Source of the DNA: Actinophytocola sp036555685 | Lineage (GTDB): Bacteria > Actinomycetota > Actinomycetes > Mycobacteriales > Pseudonocardiaceae | Assembly: GCF_036555685.1 (NCBI RefSeq) | Contig: NZ_DATBKY010000296.1 | Span: forward strand, 5,719 to 69,718 | Direction of reading: 5' to 3' | DNA: 64,000 nucleotides | Shown here: piece by piece, positions 24,487 to 32,405 of the stretch | How the letters are laid out: each line of letters opens with the position of its first letter | How positions within the stretch are numbered: position 1 is the stretch's first letter | Translations under genes and position numbers: made by a program | The notes under the pieces: generated by a model | What the model saw: the letters and a program-made list of their open reading frames with translations, nothing else | Database searches by the model: none | Told to the model about the DNA's origin: nothing

Positions 24487-25935
24487 TCAGGCGTCGGCGC
24501 CCGCGCCGCTTCGCGTGGCCGAGCTCTGGTAGTCGGTGTACTGGTACGGGTTGTCGAGGACCTTGGACTCCGGGATATCCGGGTTCATGCCCTTCTGCCA
24601 CTCCTCCTCGCCGAGCTCGGCACGCAGGTAGGACACGGTGTCCTCGACCTCGCGACGTGCCGCGGCCAGGTCGATGCCGACCAACTTGCCGTCGTGCTTC
24701 ACGATCCGGCCGTCGACGAGCACCGTGTGCACGTCGCCGCGCTGGGCCTGGAACGCCACGTGGCCGTAGACGTTCAGGATGGGGAACGAGACCGGGGAGC
24801 TGTCGTTCTTGATCAGGACGACGTCGGCCTTCTTGCCGGCCTCCAGCGTGCCGATGTCGGACCGGCCGAGCGCGGCCGCGCCGCCCCGCGTCGCCCACTC
24901 GACCACCTGGTCGGCGCGCAGGCTGGAGTGGGTGACGGTGTCGCCCTTGCGGTGGGCCTCCATGTGCTCGCGGGAGCGGTCGGCACCGAGGGTGGTGCGC
25001 ATGGCCGAGAAGAGGTCGCCGCTCCACCACACGCTCGTGTCCATCGACAGCGACACCGGGATGCCGTGGGCACGGATGGCCCAGGTGGGCGGGTAGCCCT
25101 GCCCCGCGCTCTGCTCGCTCTCGGTCGCCACCGAGATCGAGCCGCCCGTCGCCGCGATGCGGTGGTAGGAGTCCGCCGACAGGGACGCGGAGTGCACGTA
25201 GATCGTCGACGAGGTCATGAAGCCGTTGTCGTACATGAGCCGGATGCCGTCGTCGCTCGTCGCGCCCCAGACGCCCGCGTGCGTGGTCACCGGGACGCCG
25301 AGGTCGCGGGCCACCTCGAAGGCGCCCTTCTCCGGGAACGAGGGGTCGCCGGTCACGTCGAACGCCATCTGGAAGCCCAGCATGTCATCGCCCGGCAGGC
25401 GGTTCACGAAGTCGCGGAACTCCGGCGTGCCGCTCCACTGCGCCGGCGGCTGCTGGATGTTGCCGTAGGCCAGCACGAACCGGCCCGGCACCGAGCGCAG
25501 CGCGTCGACCGCCGCGTCCGCGTGCTCGGTCGTCTGCAGGCCGTGCGACCAGTCCACACAGGTCGTCACCCCGGCGTCGAGCGCCTCGATCCCGGCGAGC
25601 AGGTTGCCCGCGTGGATGTCCTGCGGGCGGAACGACTTCCCGTGCTCGAGGTAGTACCACACGAAGTACTGGGTCAGCGTCCAGTCGGCCCCGTACCCGC
25701 GCATCGCGGTCTGCCACATGTGGCGGTGCGTGTCGATCATCCCCGGCAGCACGATGCCGCCGGACGCGTCGATCACCGTGGCGCCCTCGGGGGCCACCAG
25801 GCCGCGGCCGATCTCGGCGATGCGGTCGTCGAGCACGAGGACATCGGTGTCAGCAAGCACCGAGCGCGCGTCGTCCATCGGCAGCACGGTGCCGCCGCGC
25901 AGGAGAACTGGCCGTCCGGGTTGGAAGTCGTTCAT
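24487..25935 (-). CDS. Amidohydrolase / aminohydrolase (TrzA-AtzA-like metal-dependent deaminase)
   Basis: 482 residues. Metal-binding DTHRHMWQ (HxH, ~residue 69), a later His in THAGVWG (~215), a His in YVHSAS and the Asp in LSMDTSVWW, which together give the mononuclear subtype-III centre. Family members deaminate or dechlorinate heterocycles, including S-adenosylhomocysteine, cytosine, guanine and triazines. It is divergent from the IclR gene and the ring-cleavage operon, so it may open or deaminate a (hetero)aromatic precursor of that pathway; this is inference. ATG 25935 follows GGGGAACTCC-type sequence on its strand. Confidence 0.85.
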   Translation of the reverse strand: MNDFQPGRPVLLRGGTVLPMDDARSVLADTDVLVLDDRIAEIGRGLVAPEGATVIDASGGIVLPGMIDTHRHMWQTAMRGYGADWTLTQYFVWYYLEHGKSFRPQDIHAGNLLAGIEALDAGVTTCVDWSHGLQTTEHADAAVDALRSVPGRFVLAYGNIQQPPAQWSGTPEFRDFVNRLPGDDMLGFQMAFDVTGDPSFPEKGAFEVARDLGVPVTTHAGVWGATSDDGIRLMYDNGFMTSSTIYVHSASLSADSYHRIAATGGSISVATESEQSAGQGYPPTWAIRAHGIPVSLSMDTSVWWSGDLFSAMRTTLGADRSREHMEAHRKGDTVTHSSLRADQVVEWATRGGAAALGRSDIGTLEAGKKADVVLIKNDSSPVSFPILNVYGHVAFQAQRGDVHTVLVDGRIVKHDGKLVGIDLAAARREVEDTVSYLRAELGEEEWQKGMNPDIPESKVLDNPYQYTDYQSSATRSGAGADA

Positions 25936-25958
25936 CGGGGAACTCCTCGACCGTCTAG

Positions 25959-25973
25959 CGGACTCTTGTCCGT
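25959..25973. promoter_or_regulatory. Palindrome upstream of the amidohydrolase gene (IclR operator candidate)
   Basis: CGGAC-(TCTT)-GTCCG followed by TAT, 24 bp upstream of the amidohydrolase start on the opposite strand. The 8-mer GTCCGTAT is the exact complement of ATACGGAC in the operator candidate before the CaiB gene (26886-26902), which suggests one regulator for both. Confidence 0.45.
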
Positions 25974-26041
25974 ATCCCGACGACAGCTACTCTGATCCTG
26001 GACCGCGACGAAGTCAATGGCCTTCACAGACAGGAGCCTCC

Positions 26042-26851
26042 ATGCCGCGCGAAGGCACCGGACCGGACTTCATCGAAGCGCTCGCGCGCGGGCTCGAGGT
26101 CATCGCGGCCTTCGAGCCCGGCCGGCCGGTGATGACGCTCGCCGAGGTCGCCACGGCCACCGGGCTCGCCCGGCCGACCGCGCGCCGGATCCTGCTCACG
26201 CTCACCGAGCTGGGCTTCGTCCGCGCCGCCGGCCCCGGGTTCGCGCTCACCCCGCGGGTGCTCGACCTCGGCGTGGCGTACGTGCGCTCGCAGGGCCTGT
26301 GGGACATCGCCCGGCCGCACATGGAGGAGTTGTCGGCCGCGACCAACGAGTCGTGCTCGGTCGCCCAGCTCGACGGGTCCGACATCGTCTACGTCGCCCG
26401 CGTCGCGGTGCCCAAGATCGTCGCGCTGGCGGTCCAGATCGGCACCCGGTTCCCCGCCCTGCAGACCTCGCTCGGCAAGGTCCTGCTCGCCGCGCTGGAG
26501 CCGGCCGAGGTGGCGGCCGTGCTCGCCGAGCCGACGCGCTCGGGGCTGACCCCGGTCTGGCAGCCCGACGCCGCCGAGCGCGACGCCGCGCTCCGCGAGG
26601 TGCGGGCCCGCGGCTGGGCGCTCACCGACCAGCAGCTCGCGCTCGGCATCCGCTCCGTGGCCGCGCCGCTGCGGGACGGCGGCGGCCGGGTGGTCGGCGC
26701 GCTCAACGTCAACACGCACGCGGCGGAGACGCCGGTCGAGCACCTCCTCGACCACCACCTGCCGCTGCTGCTCAAGGCGGCCGGGGAGATCAGCGCGGAC
26801 TTCGCCCGGCTCGAGGCCGTGCCGCACGTGACCCGAACCGAGGCGTCTTGA
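26042..26851 (+). CDS. IclR-family transcriptional regulator
   Basis: 269 residues. N-terminal winged helix (ARGLEVIAAFEPGRPVMTLAEVATATGLARPTARRILLTL, residues ~14-53, described by its ends) and a C-terminal effector domain with the IclR signature around LALGIRSVAAPLRDGGGRVVGALNV. Most like the PcaR/PcaU branch that controls aromatic acid catabolism. ATG 26042 is preceded by AGGAG at 8 bases. Lies between the divergent amidohydrolase and the ring-cleavage operon, both of which have a GTCCG/CGGAC palindrome upstream; probably regulates both. Confidence 0.9.
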   Translation: MPREGTGPDFIEALARGLEVIAAFEPGRPVMTLAEVATATGLARPTARRILLTLTELGFVRAAGPGFALTPRVLDLGVAYVRSQGLWDIARPHMEELSAATNESCSVAQLDGSDIVYVARVAVPKIVALAVQIGTRFPALQTSLGKVLLAALEPAEVAAVLAEPTRSGLTPVWQPDAAERDAALREVRARGWALTDQQLALGIRSVAAPLRDGGGRVVGALNVNTHAAETPVEHLLDHHLPLLLKAAGEISADFARLEAVPHVTRTEAS

Positions 26852-26885
26852 CCCTCGCGGCTCCCGTGCCAGAATGGCGGACAGG

Positions 26886-26902
26886 TGTCCGTGATACGGA
26901 CA
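26886..26902. promoter_or_regulatory. Palindromic operator candidate before the CaiB operon
   Basis: Perfect inverted repeat TGTCCGT-(GAT)-ACGGACA, centred 28 bp before the CaiB start codon and 35 bp after the IclR stop. Spacing and 7-bp arms fit IclR-type dimers. Placement between promoter region and start suggests repression or activation at this promoter. Confidence 0.6.
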
Positions 26903-26921
26903 GCAACCCGGACGGAGGCTC

Positions 26922-28082
26922 ATGGCAGGCCCGCTGCACGGCATCCTCATCGCCGACTTCTCCCGGATCCTCGCCGGCCCCTACGCGACGATGCTGCTGG
27001 CCGACATGGGCGCGGAGGTCGTCAAGGTGGAGGGCCCGCGCGGTGACGACACCCGGACCTGGATGCCGCCGGTGCGGGACGGCGAGTCGACGTACTACCT
27101 CGGCATCAACCGGGGCAAGAGGTCGATCGTGCTGGACCTGCGCGACGAGCACGATGCCGGGCTCGGCCGCGAGCTCGCGCGGCGCGCGGACGTCCTGATC
27201 GAGAACTTCAAGCCGGGCGGGCTGGACAAGTACGGGCTGGACTACTCCTCGGTCCGCGCGGCGAACCCGGGCCTGGTCTACACGTCGATCACCGGGTTCG
27301 GCTCGGGCGCGGGCCGGCACGTGCCCGGCTACGACCTGATGGTCCAGGCGATGTCCGGCCTGATGAGCCTGACCGGCGACCCGGACGGCCCGCCCTACCG
27401 CGCGGGCATTTCCGTCTTCGACGTGATGGCGGGCAACCACGCGGTCATCGGCATCCTCGCCGCGCTGCGCCACCGCGACGCGACCGGGCAGGGCCAGCGC
27501 GTGGAGGTCAACCTGCTGTCCTCCGCGCTCACCGGCCTGGTCAACCACAGCTCGGCGTTCGCCGCCGGCGGGGTCGTGCCCTACCGGATGGGCAACGCGC
27601 ACCCGAGCGTCTTCCCGTACGAGCCGCTGCCGACCAAGGACAACGACCTGATCGTCGCCGCCGCGAACGACAGCCAGTTCCGCAAGCTCTGCGAGGTACT
27701 CGGCATCCCGGAGGTCGCAGACGACCCGCGGTTCGCCCGCAACGCCGACCGCACGGCGAACCGCGAACAGCTGCGGCCGCTGCTCACCGAGCGGCTCGTC
27801 GAGCGGGGCGCGGTCGAGTGGTTCGACCTGCTCGTCGAGGCGGGCGTCCCGAGTGGACCGATCAACACGATCGACGGCGGGTTCGCGATGGCGGAGCGCT
27901 TCGAGCTCGACCCGATCGTCGACGTCGGCGAGGGCGACCGGGTCATCCCGACCACCCGCCACCCGATCCGGTTCTCCGCGACACCGGTGGACTACGCGCT
28001 GCCGCCGCCGCTGCTCGACGAGCACGGCACGGAGCTGCGTAAGTGGCTGGCGGAGGGTCGCCCGGGGGATGCCGATGCCTGA
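26922..28082 (+). CDS. CaiB/BaiF family (type III) CoA-transferase
   Basis: 386 residues, the normal length. Starts MAGPLHGILIADFSRILAGP, followed by MLLADMGAEVVKVEGP; the catalytic Asp of the family is expected in GISVFDVMAGNHAVIG (~residue 167). Transfers CoA between an acyl-CoA and a carboxylic acid. GGAGG lies 5 bases before ATG 26922. The end overlaps the start of the citryl-CoA-lyase-like gene, which implies that the CoA ester it makes is that enzyme's substrate. Confidence 0.92.
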   Translation: MAGPLHGILIADFSRILAGPYATMLLADMGAEVVKVEGPRGDDTRTWMPPVRDGESTYYLGINRGKRSIVLDLRDEHDAGLGRELARRADVLIENFKPGGLDKYGLDYSSVRAANPGLVYTSITGFGSGAGRHVPGYDLMVQAMSGLMSLTGDPDGPPYRAGISVFDVMAGNHAVIGILAALRHRDATGQGQRVEVNLLSSALTGLVNHSSAFAAGGVVPYRMGNAHPSVFPYEPLPTKDNDLIVAAANDSQFRKLCEVLGIPEVADDPRFARNADRTANREQLRPLLTERLVERGAVEWFDLLVEAGVPSGPINTIDGGFAMAERFELDPIVDVGEGDRVIPTTRHPIRFSATPVDYALPPPLLDEHGTELRKWLAEGRPGDADA

Positions 28083-28884
28083 GTACCCGACCGCGCTCGG
28101 CGCGTCCACCCCCGACAAGATCACGCTGCTCGGCCAGGACCTCGCCGAGGACGTGATGGGCAAGGTCTCCTTCGGCGAGCTGGCGTTCTGGCTCGCCACG
28201 CAGCGGCGGCCGACCACGGGTGAGACCAGGGTGTTCGAGGCCGTGCTCGCGGCACTCGCCGACCACGGGTTCACCCCGACCGCGATCGTCACGCGGCTGA
28301 CCTACCTGTCCGCACCGGACTCCGTGCAGGGCGCGCTGGCGGCCGGGCTGCTCGGCGGCGGCTCGCGGTTCCTCGGCGTCACCGAGGACTGCGGCCGGTT
28401 CCTGCACGAGGTGCTCCGCGACCGGCAGCTCCCGCTGGACGTGCGGATGGACGGCGAGGGCTGGGACGAGCTGGCCCTCTCGGTGGTGCGTCAGGAGCGC
28501 GAGGCGAAGCGGTTCATCCCGGGCCTCGGCCACCACGTGCACAAGGACGGCGACCCGCGCACGCCGCGGCTGTTCGAGATCGCCCGCGAGGAAGGGCACT
28601 ACGGGCCGCACCTGTCGCTCTTCGCCGCGATCGGCCGCGTGCACCCGCGGGTGCTGGGCCGGACGCTGCCGCTCAACGGCGCGGGCGTGTGCGGAGCGGC
28701 GCTCGCCGACCTCGGCCTGCCGATGGAGCTGCTGCGCGGCTTCGCGTTGCTGGCCCGCACCGCCGGGCTGATCGGCCAGCTCGCGGAGGAGCTGCGCAAC
28801 CCGGTCGCGAACGAGATATTCCTGTCCGTCGATCTGAACAACCTGTCCGTCCCGCCTGAGCCGTACGGAGGTCAGCATGGCTGA
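28075..28884 (+). CDS. Citryl-CoA-lyase-like protein (citrate synthase fold)
   Basis: 269 residues, shorter than citrate synthase (~380+), matching the lyase branch. Catalytic motif GLGHHVHKDGDPRTPRLF corresponds to citrate synthase GHxVYKxxDPR, and the upstream His/Asn region is LGGGSRFLG. It would split a citryl-CoA-like thioester into acetyl-CoA plus a 2-oxo acid. ATG 28075 is used because GGGGG is six bases before it; an in-frame ATG at 28069 is possible. Overlaps caiB upstream and ligB-like downstream (8 bp), so all are one coupled operon. Confidence 0.8.
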   Translation: MPEYPTALGASTPDKITLLGQDLAEDVMGKVSFGELAFWLATQRRPTTGETRVFEAVLAALADHGFTPTAIVTRLTYLSAPDSVQGALAAGLLGGGSRFLGVTEDCGRFLHEVLRDRQLPLDVRMDGEGWDELALSVVRQEREAKRFIPGLGHHVHKDGDPRTPRLFEIAREEGHYGPHLSLFAAIGRVHPRVLGRTLPLNGAGVCGAALADLGLPMELLRGFALLARTAGLIGQLAEELRNPVANEIFLSVDLNNLSVPPEPYGGQHG

Positions 28885-29740
28885 ACTGGTCGCGGTCATC
28901 GCGTCCACCCATCACCCGTTCTACTACCGGGCCAGCACGTCGACCGGGGCGGACCGGCCGCCGTTCGCCGACGAGTGGGTGCGCAAGGTCGAGGCGTTCC
29001 GGGAGACGCTGACGCGGGCGAACCCGGACCTGCTGGTGATGGTCGGCTCCGACCACTTCCACCAGCTGTGGCTGGACAACATGCCGCAGTTCCTCGTCGG
29101 CAAGGCGCCCTTCTACGATGCCAACTGGTACAACGAGGAGCGCGAGTTCGGCCTGCCGCGGATGACCATGCGCGGCAACGAGGACCTCTCGTCCTACATC
29201 CTGCGCGAGGGCATCGACGCCGGCTTCGACCTCGCGTTCTCCAACGAGCTGCGCATCGACCACTCGATCACGTGCCCGATCATCACGCTGCGGCCGCAGA
29301 ACGACCTGCCGATCGTGCCGATCTACACCAACATCTTCGCCCCGCCGCTTCCCCGGCCGCGCCGGTTCGTCCAACTGGGACAGATGATCCGCGAGCTCGT
29401 CGAGTCCTGGCCGTCGAACCAGCGGGTGGCGGTCATCGGCACCGGGCACCTGTCGCTGGAACTCGGCGGGCCACGCCAGTTCGGGCCGCACGGGCCGGAC
29501 CCGGAGTTCGACCGCAAGGCCGTCGAGTGGATCTCCACCGGCGACATCGAGGGCTGCTGCGGCGACGTGACGCTCGACAGCCTGCACCTGCCGGGCAACG
29601 CCACGCACGGGTTCATGGACTTCATGCTGATGATGGGCGTGGCCGGCGAGGGCCGCAAGGCCGACTTCGTCGACACGTACGACCTGTTCCACACGATGGA
29701 GGCCTACTTCACCTGGTACCCGAACGGAGGCAAGGCATGA
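28877..29740 (+). CDS. Class III extradiol ring-cleavage dioxygenase, LigB-type catalytic subunit
   Basis: 287 residues. Iron ligands of the LigB fold: His12/His13 in ASTHHPF and the histidines in VGSDHFHQLW (~residues 57-65), with a later Glu; the catalytic His is likely in IGTGHLSLELGG (~residue 195). Cleaves catechol-like rings beside the hydroxyl pair using Fe(II) and O2. GGAGGTCAGC precedes ATG 28877. The matching LigA-type subunit is 157 bp downstream, beyond a small frame containing repeat element C. Closest in layout to protocatechuate 4,5- or gallate-type enzymes. Confidence 0.88.
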   Translation: MAELVAVIASTHHPFYYRASTSTGADRPPFADEWVRKVEAFRETLTRANPDLLVMVGSDHFHQLWLDNMPQFLVGKAPFYDANWYNEEREFGLPRMTMRGNEDLSSYILREGIDAGFDLAFSNELRIDHSITCPIITLRPQNDLPIVPIYTNIFAPPLPRPRRFVQLGQMIRELVESWPSNQRVAVIGTGHLSLELGGPRQFGPHGPDPEFDRKAVEWISTGDIEGCCGDVTLDSLHLPGNATHGFMDFMLMMGVAGEGRKADFVDTYDLFHTMEAYFTWYPNGGKA

Positions 29741-29901
29741 AGCACCTGCTGTCCGTCGCCTGCCACGGCCCACATGAGCCGCGCGGCTCCCAACCGCACC
29801 CAAGGGGAACGGGACGCAACCCGGCCACAAGTACGCACCAAACAGGATGGGACCAACTCACGGTGACCCACAGGGTTGATTCCGGGGAGGCGGAACAGTG
29901 A
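29737..29901 (+). CDS. 54-codon reading frame between LigB- and LigA-type genes
   Basis: Begins with ATG inside the LigB stop (ATGA), with GGAGG six bases upstream, and ends with a TGA that overlaps the GTG start of the LigA-type gene. Such double coupling argues that ribosomes pass through it. The peptide starts MKHLLSVACHGPHEPRGS and resembles nothing I know. Its second half is encoded by repeat element C, and the same frame is interrupted by stops in the other copies, so the peptide itself is probably not selected. It may serve only to keep LigA translation coupled. Confidence 0.4.
   Translation: MKHLLSVACHGPHEPRGSQPHPRGTGRNPATSTHQTGWDQLTVTHRVDSGEAEQ
29802..29896 (+). promoter_or_regulatory. 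95-nt conserved intergenic element, copy C, ending in the LigA-type RBS
   Basis: Starts AAGGGGAACGGGACGC and ends CCGGGGAGGCGGAAC two bases... before the GTG start at 29898; the terminal GGGGAGG is the ribosome-binding site. It shares length (95), 5' block and 3' block with copies A and D. A hairpin can form at element bases 53-77 (CAACTC with GGGTTG). I do not recognise it as a known riboswitch. Confidence 0.6.
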
Positions 29902-30260
29902 GCAAGTACCTGCTGGACAAGTTCCTGTTCACCGTCGACCGCGACCCGGAGCTGGTCGAGCGGTACCGCGAGGATCCACAAGGGACGGTCGAGTGGTGGG
30001 AGGCCAACGAGGCCAACCGGATCCTCAACTGCCACACCGGCGAGGCGTCGACGTGGCTCGCGTTCGACGACACCGAGCGGGCGGCGCTGGCCGGCCACGA
30101 CTACCCGAAGCTGTTCGAGCTGGGCGCGCACCCGTTCCTCACGCTGACGCTGTTCATCGCGATGTTCGAGCGCGACCACGACCAGCCGCTCGGCTTCCAG
30201 CTGGAGTACGCGCGGCGGCTCGCGCACAACTCGCTGCCCTACCCGGACATCTCGACGTGA
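29898..30260 (+). CDS. LigA-type small subunit of extradiol dioxygenase
   Basis: 120 residues, all helical by composition: SKYLLDKFLFTVDRDPELVERYREDP, then HPFLTLTLFIAMFERDHDQPLGFQLEYA. This is the alpha-subunit/LigA fold that caps the LigB active site in protocatechuate 4,5-dioxygenases. GTG start fixed by overlap with the preceding small frame and by GGGGAGG 7 bases upstream. Needs the LigB-type protein to act. Confidence 0.85.
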   Translation: MSKYLLDKFLFTVDRDPELVERYREDPQGTVEWWEANEANRILNCHTGEASTWLAFDDTERAALAGHDYPKLFELGAHPFLTLTLFIAMFERDHDQPLGFQLEYARRLAHNSLPYPDIST

Positions 30261-30269
30261 CGGGGTGAC

Positions 30270-31238
30270 GTGACGAGCCAGCCGATGCGTGCCGTCGAGG
30301 TCGTCGAACCCGGGCGGCCGCCGCGGGTCACCGGCCGGGCCGAGCCCGTGCCCGCCGCGGGCGAGGTGCTGGTCGGCGTGCGGGCCGCGCCGATCATGCC
30401 GCTGGACCTGCTGTGCGCGTCCGGCACGTCGTACTTCGGGCGGCCGGCCACCCCGTACGTGCCGGGCGTGCAGGGTGTCGGGGCCGTGGACGGGCGGCAC
30501 GTCTGGTTCCCGACCTCGGCGGGGATGCGGCCGGGCGACGGCAGCATGGCCGAGGTGGCCGCGGTGCCCGCGGTCGACCTCGTCGACCTGCCGGCCGAGG
30601 CCGACCCGGTGGCGGTGGCGGCGCTCGGGCTGTCGGCGATCGCCGCCTACCTGGCGTTGACGTGGCGTGGCGAGCTCGCGGCCGGCGAGCAGGTGATCGT
30701 GCTCGGGGCGGGCGGCGTGGTCGGGCAGTCGGCGGTCCAGTTCGCGCGGATCGCGGGCGCGCGGCGGGTGGTCGCCGGCGCGCGGTCGGCGGCCGCGCAG
30801 GCCCGGGCCGCCGAGGCCGGTGCGGACGCGGTCGTCCCCTTGGACACCGAGGACGTCGGCGAGCTCGCGAGCCGGTTCGCCGCGGCCGCGGACGGGCCGG
30901 TGGACCTGGTGCTGGACCCGCTGTTCGGCGCCCCGGCGGCCGCCGCGGCACGCGCGCTGCGGCCCGCCGGCCGGCTGGTCAACCTCGGCAGCTCGGCGTC
31001 CGAGACGTCCCCGATCGACTCGTCGACGCTGCGCAGCAAGTCGTTGCGGCTGCTCGGGTACACGAACAACGAGGTGACCCGCGAACGGAAGGCGGACGCG
31101 ATGCGCACCGTCGCCGCCGAGTCGCTGGCCGGGCGGCTGGCCGTGGCGCACGAGACCGTGCCGCTCGCCGACGCGGCGACGGCGTGGCAGCGGCAGGCCG
31201 CCGGCACCACCGCCGGCCGGATCGTCCTCGTCCCGTAA
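30270..31238 (+). CDS. Zinc-independent MDR quinone oxidoreductase
   Basis: 322 residues. GroES-like half then nucleotide-binding motif LGAGGVVGQSAVQFARIAGA (~residues 150-168). LYLD-type zinc cysteines are absent apart from LLCASGTS, so it is probably an NADPH quinone or enone reductase. Starts GTG 30270, 9 bp after the LigA stop, and closes the ring-cleavage operon; may reduce a quinone formed by autoxidation of the catecholic substrate, which is inference. Its stop codon lies in the first of three 13-bp repeats. Confidence 0.82.
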   Translation: MTSQPMRAVEVVEPGRPPRVTGRAEPVPAAGEVLVGVRAAPIMPLDLLCASGTSYFGRPATPYVPGVQGVGAVDGRHVWFPTSAGMRPGDGSMAEVAAVPAVDLVDLPAEADPVAVAALGLSAIAAYLALTWRGELAAGEQVIVLGAGGVVGQSAVQFARIAGARRVVAGARSAAAQARAAEAGADAVVPLDTEDVGELASRFAAAADGPVDLVLDPLFGAPAAAAARALRPAGRLVNLGSSASETSPIDSSTLRSKSLRLLGYTNNEVTRERKADAMRTVAAESLAGRLAVAHETVPLADAATAWQRQAAGTTAGRIVLVP

Positions 31239-31269
31239 CGGCGTCCCGTAGCGGCGTCCCGTAACGGCG
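31231..31269. repeat. Three 13-bp tandem repeats at the operon end
   Basis: TCCCGTAACGGCG, TCCCGTAGCGGCG, TCCCGTAACGGCG head to tail. The first contains the stop codon of the quinone oxidoreductase, so repeat expansion may have occurred just past the gene. No hairpin of note. Confidence 0.65.
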
Positions 31270-31295
31270 GGCCCGGACGTGCCGACGTCGGGATC

Positions 31296-31769
31296 ATGAG
31301 ATGGGTCGTGGCGGTGGCCTTGTTCGCGCTGCTCGCCGGCTGCACGTCCACGGTCTCCGGCGCACCCGCGGGCTCGCGGCCGCCGGACACGGAACCGAGG
31401 ATCACCGCCGGCACGACGACCGGGGAGACGCCGGCGACCGGGGAGTCCGGCGAGCCGGACCTCCCGGCGCCGCCGACGTCGATCGACCCCGCCGCGAACC
31501 AGCGGTACTGCGAGCGCCCGATCACCGGCGCGTTCGGCAAGGAGATGATGGTCGTCGTGGTGGAGACGCCGGCCGGGCGGGTCGACTGCGACCAGGCATC
31601 GGCCGTGCTCGTCGACTACTACGCCGAGCGGCCGGACCCGGACCCGGGCTCGGACCCGATCGCGGTGGCCGGGTTCGCCTGCAACCAGGTCCCCTACCCG
31701 GACGTCCCGCAGGTCATCTGCGCGGACGGCGACTCGCTGCTGTACTCGATGTGGCGCCAGGGCGGCTGA
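31296..31769 (+). CDS. Secreted lipoprotein of unknown function
   Basis: 157 residues. Signal peptide ends in a clear lipobox LLAGC (Cys16), then a Thr/Pro/Glu-rich linker (~20-60) and a globular part with four cysteines (YCERPITG, VDCDQA, FACNQVP, VICADG) likely forming two disulfides. Not recognised; resembles short DUF lipoproteins common in Pseudonocardiales. Starts at ATG 31296, on its own, facing the AMIN-like gene. Confidence 0.7.
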   Translation: MRWVVAVALFALLAGCTSTVSGAPAGSRPPDTEPRITAGTTTGETPATGESGEPDLPAPPTSIDPAANQRYCERPITGAFGKEMMVVVVETPAGRVDCDQASAVLVDYYAERPDPDPGSDPIAVAGFACNQVPYPDVPQVICADGDSLLYSMWRQGG

Positions 31770-31780
31770 CCGCCCCAGCG

Positions 31781-32323
31781 TCACCAGGCGTGGGCGACGT
31801 CGACCACGATCCGGTTCGGCAGCGTGAACACCCGGAACGGCAGGCGGGCGCGGACGCCGAGCCCCACCGTCGTCACGCCCTCGAACGAGCCGGCCAGGGC
31901 GACCTGGCGGAAGGTCCGGTAGCCGGCGACGTTCACGAGCTCCGCCCGGTTCGCGTACCGGTAGGTCGGCCGGCCCGCGGTGTCGTACGCGGGTGCCTGA
32001 ATCGCGATCGACAATTTCGCGCCGCCCCGCAACGGAACGACCCGGCCCGACGGATCCTCGGTCATGGTATTCACGTATTTGACCGTGTATCCGGTGACAT
32101 TTCCACGGACATCGAAAACGAGCCGGTCGTAGCAGTCGTGCCGCCCGGCGCGGATGTTCGTCAGTTGCGGCGACGTCGTCGGGCTGTGCGACTTCGCCAG
32201 GGATCCCCACGTGATCCCGCAGTACGGCGCGGGTGCGGCCGATGCGGTCGTCGCCACCACCGGCGTCAGACCGGCCATCGCGACGGCGGCCGCCACCACC
32301 ATGACTCTCGTTCTTCGCAGCAT
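31781..32323 (-). CDS. Secreted AMIN-like domain protein
   Basis: 180 residues. Sec signal (1-~29, cut near ASA-AP), then a beta-rich domain with RHDCYDRLVFDVRG and a C-terminal PFRVFTLPNRIVVDVAH, the pattern of AMIN-like domains found in actinobacterial exported proteins. Probably binds a cell-wall or surface polymer. Parts of its coding sequence (around 31990-32120 and near the start) use AT-ending codons more than the neighbours, which hints at a different origin. Convergent with the lipoprotein gene. Confidence 0.75.
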   Translation of the reverse strand: MLRRTRVMVVAAAVAMAGLTPVVATTASAAPAPYCGITWGSLAKSHSPTTSPQLTNIRAGRHDCYDRLVFDVRGNVTGYTVKYVNTMTEDPSGRVVPLRGGAKLSIAIQAPAYDTAGRPTYRYANRAELVNVAGYRTFRQVALAGSFEGVTTVGLGVRARLPFRVFTLPNRIVVDVAHAW

Positions 32324-32405
32324 TTCTCCGGCTCCCTCGGAACGCGAACCACGTATTCTTCGCGGTTCTTGCCAGAAAGGACGCGCGGCGAACGCGTGCG
32401 TTGTT

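Noticed and set aside
29802..29896. Element C as a c-di-GMP (GEMM) riboswitch
   Set aside because: GGGACGCAA…CCGGCC recalls part of GEMM, but the upstream conserved block and the P1b hairpin are absent and the length between blocks does not fit.
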